Assembly (NCBI GenBank): GCA_030142905.1
Contig: JASJOG010000016.1
Coordinates: forward strand, 747,001 to 811,000
Direction: 5' to 3'
DNA: 64,000 bases
DNA from: Heliopora coerulea
Lineage: Eukaryota > Cnidaria > Anthozoa > Scleralcyonacea > Helioporidae
A program made the translations under genes and the position numbers. Below the pieces are notes generated by a model. That model did no database searches, had not been told where the DNA came from, and saw only the letters and a program-made list of their open reading frames with translations. This document shows, in pieces, positions 11,901-22,366 of the stretch; position 1 is the first letter of the stretch, and every line of letters begins with the position of its first letter.

Positions 11901-12623
11901 CATGATTTTTACAGAACTTTCAATTTTTTTAGAGAATTTAAGCATTGTAACAATATTCTATCCAACCAGAATTTAAGTAAAATTTTTCTGTCTTGGAAAT
12001 AAGCTATCGGGTTAAAACGGAAAAACAATGTCATTAGGGTATTGTGTTGCAGACGTGCAAGCACTTATGCCTTGCATTACTAGCTACACCTATGCAATTC
12101 AAGCATTAAATTATTTTGAAATATTTTGAGTGATTTTAAGAAAAGCTACTTTTATTTTTAAAAAAACTAAGTCACTTTGATTTTGACCATTTAAAAACTA
12201 ACAGGTCCACAAAACTAAAATATCATAGAATAAAGGAAGTGTAACTCATTCTTTTCATAAAAGCGATTGCCTAATTATTAAATTGCCCTTTATTTATCGT
12301 TACTGTACTTATTTGAAGATTGTACGTAGGCTTGTTAACACTTTAATGCCTGAGTTTCTTTTCTTCCTATTCTTTGTTCTCTCTTTGTTTTCAGTTTGTA
12401 TTCTCTTTGATTCTTTTGTTCATAGGTGTCCGATATATCGGAAGCTGAGTGTTAAAAAGTTAATTTAATATATAGCTTAAAGAAAGCTTAATAAATGATA
12501 ATTGACAATTATTCGCCGAAGGCGAAATGATGAATATTGTTCAACGATCCCCAATATAAAGTCGAGGGGATTATTCAACAATGTTCCCAGATTCTGATGC
12601 AAATCATTGTTTCAGTATAATTA
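11901..12623. other. No gene recognised
   Basis: AT-rich. A short inverted repeat TTCGCCgaaGGCGAA lies near 12512-12526. Nothing else could be named. Confidence 0.35.
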
Positions 12624-12625
12624 TA

Positions 12626-13204
12626 CAGGGTGTCGCAAAAAAATTGACATCATTTGAAATGTGAATATCTGAGTAACTACTTGTCCTAGGCAAACGAAAT
12701 TAAGTAGGCTTCATGTTGAACAATAAGATTTATTTATCAAAATTCGAACAAGCAATTCAGAGGGATGTAGATTTTATAACCGATTTCACAAAGCTTCACA
12801 AATGTTCAATATGCGCACCACCTGTGACACGACACACGTCAAGTCGCTAGTCCAGCTCCTGCCAAACACGCTGTAGCATGTCTTGCATAACATTCACCAG
12901 CACCTCAGTGATTCTTTGCTTGAGTTCTTCTAGGCTTGTAGGAAGAGGGGGGATGTAGACCAGTCCTTTCACATAGCCCCATAGAAAAAAATCACAAGGT
13001 GTCAAGTCAGGTGAACATGGTGGCCATTTGTGAAGCTTTCTGAAATCGGTTATAAAATCTACATCCCTCTGAATTTCTTTTTCGAATTTTGATAAATAAA
13101 TCTATTATTGTTCAACATGAAACATAGGTAATTTCGTTTGCCTAGGACAAGTAGTTACTCAGATATTCACATTTCAAATGATGTCATTTTTTTGGGACAC
13201 CCTG
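12626..13204 (-). mobile_element. Deleted mariner-like (IS630/Tc1/mariner) element with TA target duplication
   Basis: Starts CAGGGTGTCGCAAAA and ends with TTTTTTGGGACACCCTG, flanked by TA on both sides (12624-12625 and 13205-13206). The terminal inverted repeats extend about 165 bp (12626-12795 against 13035-13204). Only the end of the transposase remains inside. The 579-bp size fits an internally deleted, non-autonomous copy. Confidence 0.85.
12800..13035 (-). pseudogene. Mariner-like transposase C-terminal remnant
   Basis: The minus-strand translation reads 'HKWPPCSPDLTPCDFFLWGY', then 'GLVYIPPLPTSLEELKQRI', then 'MLQRVWQELD' before a stop, with 'VTGGAHIEHL' after it. 'SPDLTPCDFFLWG' holds the last acidic residue of the DDE/D catalytic triad of IS630/mariner transposases. 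All upstream domains (HTH, first two Asp residues) are missing. It cannot be functional. Confidence 0.8.
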
Positions 13205-13239
13205 TATAAGCGATTATTTGAAAGGTTTTCAAGATTTTC

Positions 13240-13690
13240 ATTTCAAGATTTTATTTCTGACTTCTAAAGCATTGTATGGATTAGCTCCTGGATACATGAC
13301 TTAATTAAGACTTAATTACTACCAGAGAACATTGTTGTTATTCTTTAAGATCTGCAACCCATACTATTTTACAACATCCAAAGGGTAAAATACTTAAATC
13401 ATATGGTGACCATTCAGTGCTGCAACTCCTAAATTGTGGAATGAGTTACTGTCAGAACTTCTAAATATTTCAAATTTAAAGAGTTTTAAAACAAGTTTAA
13501 AAATCCATTTTTTAAAATAGCTTTTAATCTAAGGTAATTTTGTCATTATATGATGTAATATATGTTTTGATACGATATAGTGTATTATTATTCGTTGTAA
13601 TAACTTGTAATTAGTTGTACTGTGCTCTTTATCATTTTATGTAAAAGAGCGCATTATAAATATTAATTTCATTATTATAATTTTATTAAG
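13240..13690 (+). mobile_element. L2/CR1-like LINE 3' end
   Basis: Broken plus-strand translation shows 'ALYGLAPGYM', and further on 'FSAATPKLWNELLSELL' and 'LKSFKTSLKIHFLK', the usual C-terminal end of L2/CR1-type ORF2. A 3' UTR follows with 'AGAGCGCATTATAAATATTA' and an ATTATT-rich end. RT and endonuclease parts are absent: a 5'-truncated dead copy. Confidence 0.7.
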
Positions 13691-14476
13691 GTAACAGTGT
13701 GCGAGTGGTTTTAAAAATTCGTCGGTAACGTTTACTAATATCGCTTTCATGAAATGCCTTTGCTGTTATATTCGCCTGTAGGTAGTTTATAGAGAAATAT
13801 GACATTGGCAAATTATTACTCGAGGTTTTCTATAATAATCTGTGCAATTACACTAACAGTTTTTACAACCAATAACATAGCCCTTGGGAATCCAGTTATC
13901 CCTTGGCACAGGAAAAAAGCCTTTGTCACTATACGCCTTTAGCGCAAATTTTTGATTGTAAAATTACTTGAGGAGGTTCTTGAATTTTGGGAAACTAACG
14001 GTGATTGGCTGTTGGGAAAGGTGTGTTGCACAGAGTTACGCAGCTGCTTCAGCGGAACTGGGAGTGTCTGCGAGGAGAACATGGGATAATACTTTGAAAT
14101 CTGCTACACAAACCAGCAGCTCAAACTGCTCGACAAATTAAATTTGCACACAGCTGGTTTTACCAAAACAAAGTTTCCGACCAGAGTTACTTATCTTTCG
14201 GTCACCAGTCTGTGGCTCTTTAGTGGTGTAAGATGAATGTAAGAAAAAATAATTAACGTCAGTAAAACCAACGCTGCGATTAAAGTAAACTTGCGACTCA
14301 GCACATTTGTAATTTATCGATAGGTTACAAAAATAAGATAAAAGAAAATTGAAAAATAAACACACGAAATATTGAATGAAAGTTAGCGCTGGCATCCTGG
14401 CACATGTGTGCCCCATGATATCTAAATTGCGCCCTTTTTATCTCAACAAGAATGTTTATTCCATTTTTAGCTTGAG
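13691..14476 (+). other. Upstream region of the WD40/SOCS gene
   Basis: No gene recognised. A pyrimidine-rich stretch ends in TTTTTAG at 14464-14470, seven bases before the start codon at 14477, so a 5' UTR intron with its acceptor here is plausible. No TATA box could be assigned with confidence. Confidence 0.3.
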
Positions 14477-15805
14477 ATGGCTACTAGTGAAAGGATTCAA
14501 CCATCCTACATCCTTCCTAATGTGTCAGAGGTTGACGTACATGTCCTTGGCTATTCGCCTACCTTGAAGTGCTGTTTGTTTAGCCTTAGCTATGATGCTC
14601 TTGGCTTTCTGAATGTTGACGACCGTGTAACTGTGAAGAAACTTGTTACGGGCAGATTACCAAGGTCGTTGGCGATCTCTTCTGATGGTTCTTTGTTGGC
14701 AGTGGATACCCGCTATGAATTCTTTAATCTGTCAAATACCATCCCCACTCAAATGCGTGTTTTTCGTTTGGTAAAGGACTCCTCCTGTCCAATGGAGTCC
14801 GATTTCCAGTCATCGTTCTACATAAAACCAGATTTTGCTGATAACATAATTACCAACCTCAAGTTCTTCCCCGATGCCTCCAGACTTGTTGCCACCCTCG
14901 CAGGAAATAGGAGTAATGAGCCATGGTGCAAGATTTTCACTCTTCCTGAGGGACTATGGAACTTGGAAGAATCCCCTCATTGCCATGATCGTGAAAATCA
15001 AACTGCGAAAAGAAACAATAAGACATTGGTCTGTAAGGGGATTGATGTTTGTGAGCAAGGCTTTCCAGTTCCCGATGACAGGAACGAAAGAATAGCAAAT
15101 GCTAAAACAGAGGAGGAATACTTTGAACTCTACAATCAAATGTACTACGCCAGTAATATAGACAGTGGTTTTTTTTGCTTAGCCATTTCCCCCGATACAA
15201 CTCGTCTCCTGGCTGGAGACAGTGATGGCGGAGTGTACATCATGAATCCATCTAGTCAAAAGGTCATACAATGGGTACGTGCATACGAGTATTATAAGAC
15301 GGTGTCCGGTTGCCATTACAATCCCGTGTTCGGGCATCACGAATTTGCAACCTGTGATGAAAGCGGATTCCTTGATATCTGGCGTGTGGAGGAGTTAGAT
15401 GATGGTACAGAAGAAGCAGGCAGAGTTAGTCGATTGAAATTTGAGGCTGGCACATCCTGTTGTTCTTATTCACCTGACGGTAAGCTGATTGCTTTGACGT
15501 CTGCTGCAGTTTTCAAGACGTATATTATTTGTTCACATTCTGGTGAAACCCTGTATAGTTTAGTTTACAAAGAAGAAAGCATAGATGAGTCTTACTTTTG
15601 TAACTCAAGCTTGTTTTTTGGTCATTTGTGCCAAGTCGCCACTGTGCATTTCGATAATTCCCTTGGTTTTTGGAAGTTACCTTTAGTTTATGGTTTAAGT
15701 ACGTTATGTTTTCTGGTCATCAGAACAACCGTGAACTTTGGTGATATTGATAGTCTTCCGTTGTCAACTTCACTAAAATTGCGGCTCAAATATCTATATG
15801 TTTAA
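14477..15805 (+). CDS. WD40-like protein with C-terminal SOCS box
   Basis: Intact single-exon frame of 442 codons; the ATG lies in a good context (GAGATGG). WD40-like blades: residues 61-80 ('SLAISSDGSLLAVDTR'), 122-155, 231-265 ('LAISPDTTRLLAGDSDGG'), 275-305 ('ATCDESGFLDIWRV'), 325-362 ('CSYSPDGKLIALTS'). Residues 403-442 fit a SOCS box: a BC box 'LSTLCFLVIR' (Leu407, Cys411, Ile415) and a Cul5-box-like 'SLPLSTSLKLRLKYL'. By family knowledge, such proteins recruit substrates through the propeller and Elongin B/C-Cullin 5 through the SOCS box, in cytosol or nucleus. Length is close to that of WSB-type proteins, but blade sequences are diverged and orthology is not claimed. There are no frame lesions, unlike its transposon neighbours, so it is probably a real gene, perhaps an old retrocopy given the lack of introns. 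The BC box has Gly406 where Ser/Thr is usual. Confidence 0.72.
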   Translation: MATSERIQPSYILPNVSEVDVHVLGYSPTLKCCLFSLSYDALGFLNVDDRVTVKKLVTGRLPRSLAISSDGSLLAVDTRYEFFNLSNTIPTQMRVFRLVKDSSCPMESDFQSSFYIKPDFADNIITNLKFFPDASRLVATLAGNRSNEPWCKIFTLPEGLWNLEESPHCHDRENQTAKRNNKTLVCKGIDVCEQGFPVPDDRNERIANAKTEEEYFELYNQMYYASNIDSGFFCLAISPDTTRLLAGDSDGGVYIMNPSSQKVIQWVRAYEYYKTVSGCHYNPVFGHHEFATCDESGFLDIWRVEELDDGTEEAGRVSRLKFEAGTSCCSYSPDGKLIALTSAAVFKTYIICSHSGETLYSLVYKEESIDESYFCNSSLFFGHLCQVATVHFDNSLGFWKLPLVYGLSTLCFLVIRTTVNFGDIDSLPLSTSLKLRLKYLYV

Positions 15806-16082
15806 TGCTGTGTTGCCTCGGGTAAACTGAATGTTCATAATACTGTAAACAGGGATAAGCTGTGTGAATGTACTACAAAGAGTTTACTATTAATGTGTGC
15901 TTCGATTAAATTTAACTAAAAATTAATCTGTAGGCCTCCGTAAGCACTGGTGATAATCTAATTCTTTGCCTCACCAATTCAGAGAGGCCTACGTGTAACA
16001 TCATGTTTGCATTCATATCATTTTCCACAATCAACCCAAATATTTCTCGAAATGAATTCACAAAAAGGCAAAGACGAAATAA
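15806..16082 (+). other. 3' flank of the WD40/SOCS gene
   Basis: AT-rich. ATTAAA at 15905-15910, about 100 bp past the stop codon, is a plausible variant polyadenylation signal. No other element seen until the foldback element begins. Confidence 0.35.
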
Positions 16083-17128
16083 ACCTATCGTCATCACAGA
16101 GTAAATAATCAACCAGAGGTCCAACTCGCGTGGAAATTTGTCCCAAATTTTTTATGCGCATGCGCTGGCCGCCATGTTCCTGGCAATTTCCCCCGGCAGT
16201 TTTGACCTCATACGAATTTTTGCCATTTCTATGTAAACAGAGTGAAGTTTGATTGTAGTACTAAACTGGTACATTGAAATTAGGTTTTCAAACCTATCGA
16301 GGGGTATTTGTTCAGTGAGCTTACAAAATAAAATTTACTCCACAATTTAAAAATATCGTACGAACGTGTTGACAACGCTCGATGGATTCAAACATGTGCT
16401 GAATTCTTGTTAATCTTACCACGATTTTAAACAAGTTAAAAACTGTTACAGTCAAACCGGATGTTCGTGTATAGCCAACTTTTCGATGTTGCGTAGCAAC
16501 AATGCAACCCTCATTTAGCAAGTTCGTCAAGGAATTTGCAACTTGCAAGTCAACCGAGAAGCATGTTACCCGAAGGGCGGACAACGCAACATCAGATAAA
16601 ACATGATTCAATTTATTTCATTTAAGTACCTCACAATAACTTGAATCATGTTTTATCTGATCTTGCGTTGTCCGCCCTTCGGGTAACATGCTTCTTGGTT
16701 GACTTGCAAGTTGCAAATTCCTTGATGAACTTGCTAAATGAAGATTGCATTGTTGCTACGCAACATCGAAAAGTTGGCTACACATGAACATCCGGTTTGA
16801 CTGTAAAAGATCAACTGGTATACATGTACTTATCAGCAATTTTTTCGCTTGCCTCTTCTGGCCTTGCGATCACACTTAAGGTTGACGAAGACGATAAACC
16901 CACTTCAATTATGCAAAAATTCAGTTCAGACGAGCACGGAAGTTATAGAACACATACCTACACTCGGCGAGCGCTAGACCACTGACTTAGAGGACAGTGA
17001 GCTAGACGCTTGCCAGGAACATGGCGGCGTTTGAATTAATGAGATGCGCGAGGACACAAACATCAAAGCTGCCGACAGTGAGTTGGACCTCTGGTAGACT
17101 ATTTACTCTGTGTCGTCATGGCCCTGCT
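16083..17128. mobile_element. Foldback/long-inverted-repeat element
   Basis: Nested inverted repeats. The outer arms, about 100-120 bp, share CACAGAGTAAATA and CAGAGGTCCAACTC (16095-16185 against 17010-17117). The inner arms, about 170 bp and nearly identical, are 16440-16612 against 16645-16812 around a short AT-rich centre. It has no transposase. The frames inside read the inverted repeat and are not genes. It could fold into one long hairpin as single strand. Confidence 0.7.
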
Positions 17129-17739
17129 GGACTATGACTACTTCAGTTGGAGTGAAATATACTTCAAATAGTCGGCGAAAAGGGTTAATTTCTAACTAAG
17201 TACTTTAAAAGACAAAAGGAATTTATCATGAATGGACCAGTACACGCTGTACATCCACGAGACCACAATTACGGGTGAATGTGCTCCAACACTTCTTCCA
17301 AGACATATGGAAATTCATAAGCTCGAGTCCCGTTGTCAGCTATTTCCTGGATTGTGCGGTTGAAAATCGTATATAAAAGGCAAAAAGTTGTATGAAGAAT
17401 GCAAAAAACCGTATACTTAATTTCAGAAGTTCTATTGCAAAGCTAGCCCTTCGATGCCAATTATCTACTGGATTGCGGATGGGAAAAGACAAGTTGTACG
17501 TAAAATGGAAAAAAGTTTTATGTAAAATAAGAATTTAGATTTTTGATGGGAATGGAACACCATAATCCCTAGCGTCGCTGGAAAACTTAACCGACTAATT
17601 TTACTCACTGGCGCGATTATATAAATAACGTTCATGATGGCATGCGAAGAAAGTAGTCAAAAATATTAAGAAATTTTGTAAAAACGTAGTTAAACAAATT
17701 ACAACAACGAAAGTGGTTATTTCTGTACCTATCTACAGT
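17129..17739. other. No gene recognised
   Basis: AT-rich, with two similar words around GGATTGCGG (17340-17500) that suggest a weak internal duplication. No gene. Confidence 0.35.
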
Positions 17740-17845
17740 GCTATCTCGATGCGCGTAGAGCCCTCTTGCACGCGTGGTGACTAAGGAGAAAAATTTTTCG
17801 CATTACGTATCTGTTTATATATATATATATATATATATATTATTC
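17740..17845 (+). mobile_element. R-family 5' fragment plus (TA)n
   Basis: CTCGATGCGCGTAGAG, then GCACGCGTGGTGACTA, then GGAGAAAAATTTTTCGCATT and a TA run. This matches the beginning of the R copies at 42850, 55194 and 57534 (minus their CCCCTCGCCC start). A truncated copy. Confidence 0.7.
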
Positions 17846-17999
17846 ACCAACACTGAGGTGAATAATTGGTTTAGCATATACCCCGCTAAATTGTTTTCAC
17901 TAATACTTTTTTTGAAATTTTTACAATTTTACGGGATGTCAGCTTGACGCCCACTCAACGTTTGTAAACAAAACATTCTGAAACAAACCCTGAGTGTAT

Positions 18000-18190
18000 T
18001 TATCGCTAAAAACTCGTTTCAACTAGAACTAGAACTCGTTTCACTCTCTTACGAAGGGCCATAGCTCGAAACGTTAGAACTCTTCATCATAAATTTGGCA
18101 GTCTACCAATCTTTCAACTTTTTGTGTTATTCTTTATGGCACTACTTCGTGTTTTTTGCTGGACACTGATATTTATCACAAAATTCTACA
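18000..18190 (+). mobile_element. PLE-type 3' tail with hammerhead-like motif, family h
   Basis: TCTTACGAAGGGCCATAGCT followed by CGAAACGTTAGA (about 18036-18068): GGGC pairs with GCTC around CATA, and TCTnACG pairs with CGTTAGA. This is the compact hammerhead-like plan of PLE tails, here with a T in place of the core G (CTTACGA), so probably inactive. No coding part remains upstream. Confidence 0.55.
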
Positions 18191-18199
18191 TTGCAAATA

Positions 18200-18556
18200 A
18201 TGAATATAAGCCCTGGACAAACGAAGAAACATTGCTGCGGAAACATTTCAGAATTTTGGTATTTCTTTAAATGTTTCTCCGCTGGCCCACCCGATGTAAC
18301 ATTGCTGCGGAAGCAAAATTTGTATTCCGGGTAGCAAACAAATATTTGTCTGAGAATTCCCGGTCTCGATATCTGTTTCGGAAACTGTTCTTTCGTTTGC
18401 CAACCCGAGAAGCAATGTTGTCTAGTTGCTCAGCTGAATTGGCTGTATACTCATTTACCCTGCTTGCGAATATCTCTCACAAAATGTTCTTCATTTATCC
18501 ATGTTGGGGAAGCAGTACAGGGAAACAATGCTTCCTCATTTGCTTAGCGCCGTAGT
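18200..18556. mobile_element. Probable decayed MITE
   Basis: 'GAAACATTGCTGCGGAAAC' near 18228 and 'ACATTGCTGCGGAAGC' near 18299 are direct copies. Reversed, related words such as GGGAAACAATGCTTCC (18521-18536) occur towards the right end, suggesting imperfect terminal inverted repeats. The plus frame at 18271-18555 shows no known domain. Low certainty. Confidence 0.4.
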
Positions 18557-19142
18557 CATGGTTCTCCAAGTAACTTAACAGAATATGAAAATAACTATGA
18601 ACGAGAATCTGTGAAAAGCCAGTCCAATGCTAAACCACATCCTTTTATTCAAGGACCGAAAAGTTCAAGGTGGTTTATCAAAACAGTGATCAGCTTCGCG
18701 TTTGCAATTATAAGCCTAACTCTTTATCGCCAGGATAAGACTTCCACTATTTAACTATGGCTAACGCCGGACGAAGGGATAGCTCTTTACTCGTGAAAGG
18801 GGGTGCTCCCCCCGGAGAAACAGCGAAATTACGCTTGGCGAGATAATGTCCGACCAAGAAATTACCATGAAAGGTAATAGAACAACGTGTCAGGGCAGAA
18901 ATCTTTGAGGAGGTAGAGTTATAGGTCAGACATAACTATCACAAATGAGATTTTCAATTCACAATCAAAACCGCTTTTGGCGAATACCTAAGTATCGACC
19001 ACCAATCTCGTCACTTGATTTGTTTGATTATGAATTAGATATGAAGAAAATGAACATGAAAAGTAAAGAAGTAATCTGCTTTGGAGACTGCAATTGTGAC
19101 TGGTCAGTGGAAGAAAAAGACCCCATGTTCGTTTGCTATAGC
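18557..19142. other. No gene recognised
   Basis: Mixed-composition sequence; GGGGGTGCTCCCCCC at about 18800-18815 is a small GC-rich palindrome. The frame at 18945-19145 has no recognisable domain. Confidence 0.35.
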
Positions 19143-19440
19143 TGAGCTTGTGGGGGTGCTGGTGGTACAGTGGTAGTGGACATGTCTTTCATCCCTATGA
19201 CTAAGTTTCGATTTTGGCTGCATGCGGTTATCTGATTAAAGTTAACTTCATTACGTGAAACGAGTGTTTTCCAGTTTGCCCCAACGAAACATCGCAGTTT
19301 TCTCGGGTACTCTGGTTTCCTCCTGCAGTAACACTGGCCCCATGAGGGGTGGCCCTTACTGGACCTCTAGGGAGAACAGCTTTGGTAGCTGATAGGGTTA
19401 TCCAGTATAAATAAAGGCACTTTACTTCAACAGTTTAAAC
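19143..19440 (+). repeat. SINE
   Basis: A head with 'GGTGCTGGTGGTACAGTGGT' (tRNA-like A-box region), a body with 'GTACTCTGGTTTCCTCCTGC' and a 3' end 'TTATCCAGTATAAATAAAGG' plus CACTTTAC. The 3' block recurs at 4155-4215. Layout and length (about 300 bp) fit a tRNA-derived SINE. Its source tRNA is not identified. Confidence 0.6.
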
Positions 19441-19689
19441 AGCTTTTAACAATAAACCTGAATTAATGATTTATACGGGGTTGAGCATGTTGGAAAAAGG
19501 CCATCATAGTTTGATTTACATAAGTCGAAAAATATTTATTCTTCGTACAAAACCAAAAACCGTCAAAACCTAGGGAACAGAAGTGGTAGAAAATATTCAA
19601 CATAAATTCTCCTTTTTCTGAAAAAATCAAAGGAATTACGGAAAAACTGGAACGAAAAATTTACCATAAACAAGCTTGGCCAGTTACAG

Positions 19690-19745
19690 TGAGAGTATTA
19701 ACCAAATTGGTTAATTGTGAAGTTTCGTTTCATAATACAGTGAGA
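19690..19745. repeat. Short repeat block shared with 24.3 and 27.5 kb
   Basis: GGTTAATTGTGAAGTTTCGT followed by TTCATAA occurs here, in part at 24325, and at 27553. It marks the 3' end of a tRNA-like repeat at the two other sites; here only this end survives. Confidence 0.5.
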
Positions 19746-19789
19746 GTATGCGATGAGCATTTAAAATATTAAGAAATAAATGCAACATA

Positions 19790-21685
19790 GACGGTAGTGG
19801 AAATAAAACCCAGGTGTTCAAACAGGTCCACCCCTCGTACGCCAGACTCGCAGTAGATGGAACCGCAATCACAGACACTCGGAGTATTGCTAATACGTTT
19901 AACGCATACTTCTGAATCTGCTTCCTGAAAACTAATATTTGCAAATGAATACATAACGCGAAATTAAAGTTTCCCACCCATTGAATGGAAATCTTTTGAA
20001 AATATTAACCAATACCAAGCCCTATAAATCTTCTGGATACGAAAAAATTCCAGCAAAATTGTTATCGCAAAATTTTTTGGGAAAACATGTCTTTCAACAA
20101 CTTTCTGTCTTCTTAGAAGACGACAGCATTTTGATGAAACACCAGACAAGTTTCAGAAAAAAAAACAAAACACAAAGCTTTTAATAGAAGTAAAAAACTC
20201 ACTGGTTCATGAATGTAGGCAATGGATTAGCAACTATCGACCGATATCTGTTTTGTCAGTCGTTTCTAAATTATTTGAGAAGCTGGTGTATGACCAACTC
20301 GACACATATCTAGCCCAAAATAATGTTCTTACACGTTGCCAGTCTGGATTTCGTAGAGGCCACTCCACTGCCACATCTTTACTGAATACAAGCGATACTT
20401 GGTTGGTTAATATTGATCGTGGTCTTGTAAATGGTGTTATGTTTCTTGATTTAAAAAAGGCATTTGACACCGTAGACCACAATATACTAATACAAAAATT
20501 GGAGTTATATGGAGTTAGAGGTGTCGCATTGCAATGGTTCATCTCGTATCTGAGTAATCGTGGTCAAGTTTGTAAGGTCGGTAAAACCCTTTCTTCTATG
20601 GAGAATGTAAAAACTGGAGTTCCACAAGGGTCAAATCTCGGTCCTTTGTTATTTCTAATTTATATAAATGATCTACCTAACTGCCTAAACAATTCCACCC
20701 CTAGTTTATTTGCTGATGATACTAATTTTACTGTAACTGGCACCTCCTCCCAAGAAATTGAAGAAAAATTAAATAGAGAAATAAATAACGTGCATTCCTG
20801 GCTGCTAGCAAACAAGTTATCATTGAATGTTAGCAAGACCGAATATATGATTATTGGATCTAAGCAAAGAATATCACGCATTGAAACCGACCCTCGTGTT
20901 TCCATTAACGATCAAGTTATCAATCGTGTAGGCAACACCAAAACGCTACGTGTATTCATTGATGAGAATATATCATGGAAAACGCATATTGAACATGTTT
21001 GCAAAAAAGTCTCCAAAGGAATAGGTGTTTTACGGAGAGTAAAGGATGTAATTAGTAAAGAATGTTTGGAAAGGTTATATAAGGCTTTAGTGCTACCTCA
21101 TTTGGATTATTGTTCCCTCGTATGGGACAACTGTGCCAACGACCTAAAAACACGGTTGCAAAAACTTCAGAACAAAGCAGCTCGTGTAATCACGGGAGAC
21201 AGTTACTAATCATCAGCAACTAACACCTTGAAGAAATTGGGATGGAATACGCTTCAATGCAGAAGGGATGAACAGTTGTTGTCACTAATTAACAAGTGCA
21301 TGAGTGGAAACTCCCAATTAAGCCACTTATTTCATGTGCTAAATCGGGACTGTTATGATTTGAGAAGTAATAACACTAAATTGCATTTATCCAAACCGAA
21401 CACAAATGCCATGAAAAGAACTCTTGGGTATCGAGGTGCCATGATCTGGAACTCCTTCTCTTAAAACAATTACACATCTTATTTTAATAGTCAAGATCTC
21501 TAACTTTTACCATTTTTATTCTTGTACATAGTATTTTAGCTGTAGATATTCCATTTTAATTGTAAATATATTCTCTTAATTATTACGTATTTTACTACAC
21601 GGCCCTATGAAAAGCAACCTCTTGTTGGATGATCAGGTTACCGTGTCTAAAGATGCTTAAATAAATAAATAAATAAATAAATTAC
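19790..21685 (+). mobile_element. CR1-like LINE, 5'-truncated
   Basis: Begins with degenerate endonuclease/RT linker sequence ('LLKILTNTKPYKSSGYEKIP' near 19990-20050), continues through the RT at 20253-21464, and ends in 'CAGGTTACCGTGTCTAAAGA' and (AAAT)n at 21658-21682, a tail typical of CR1/L2-type elements. No clear target duplication was found by eye. Confidence 0.8.
20223..21464 (+). pseudogene. CR1-like LINE reverse transcriptase and C-terminal region
   Basis: Copies element RNA into DNA at a nicked target. Near 20227 the frame reads 'WISNYRPISVLSVVSKLFE', the start of the RT fingers. Then 'GFRRGHSTAT', 'VMFLDLKKAFDTVDH' (first catalytic Asp), 'TGVPQGSNLGPLLFLIYIND', 'SLFADDTNF' (catalytic ADD) and 'LSLNVSKTEYM'. 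The thumb follows ('ALVLPHLDYCSLVWDN'). A stop after 'VITGDSY' near 21207 and a frame change before 'LGWNTLQCRRDEQL' (21228 on) break the protein, and the last part ends 'YRGAMIWNSFS'. The core RT is intact over 318 codons, so the copy is relatively young, but it lacks endonuclease and is not autonomous. Confidence 0.85.
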
Positions 21686-22362
21686 CCGCTAGTGTTATTT
21701 TGTTGAATCTCGAACGACGTAGTCAAAAATACGTTCTTTATATGCCGTTAGAGGATTGGCATCGAATTGGTTTAGATCATATCTTCGGTCGTTAGTTCGG
21801 ATCATAACTCTTGTAAAAAACCCTGAAGATTTTCTGTCCATATTGTTGAAGACATACATGAACGAGTTGCTATAATCACAGTTTTATATTTAGCTTATAA
21901 TTATTGAGAGGGTTTTCACTAGGACTTTGGCTTTACAATATAAATTCATACTAATTAAGTAGGCATTTATTGATTTACTAGACTTTCCGACGGCAGGCTT
22001 TCATGCAGTTTGCCAACAAACCCAAGAGTTCGCTTGGTTAATTAATTCACAACGATTATATTGTGCTTCGTGACGATTACGCAATCTTCTTCGAAAACGG
22101 TTCTGTCCAGAAACGAGGTTTTTGTACGTACAGATGCTTACATGTGTTCATACACCTGTCATCCATTTATCAAAGTCAAGAGCCATCTTGTTTCAGCTCC
22201 TCTTTCTTTAACGCAATAATATTGCAGCTGTTGGACACTCGCAAAAGAAGTAAAGATTTTCTTAGGGAACTGGTGAGGAATGTGCATGTGCGAGTTATCG
22301 CCAGTGGCGTGAGCACCGGGGTGGCCTGGGGACTCTGCTCCCAGAAAATTCCCTACGGCACC
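21686..22362. other. No gene recognised
   Basis: AT-rich; frames within it have no domain. Nothing named. Confidence 0.35.
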
Positions 22363-22366
22363 TTAA

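Noticed and set aside
16321..16985. Frames on both sides of 16630 as small genes
   Set aside because: They translate the two arms of the foldback element.
18760..18850. Another hammerhead (GGACGAAGGGATAGCTC...)
   Set aside because: The bases after the hairpin read GTGAAAGG and no complementary outer helix or cleavage triplet could be placed.
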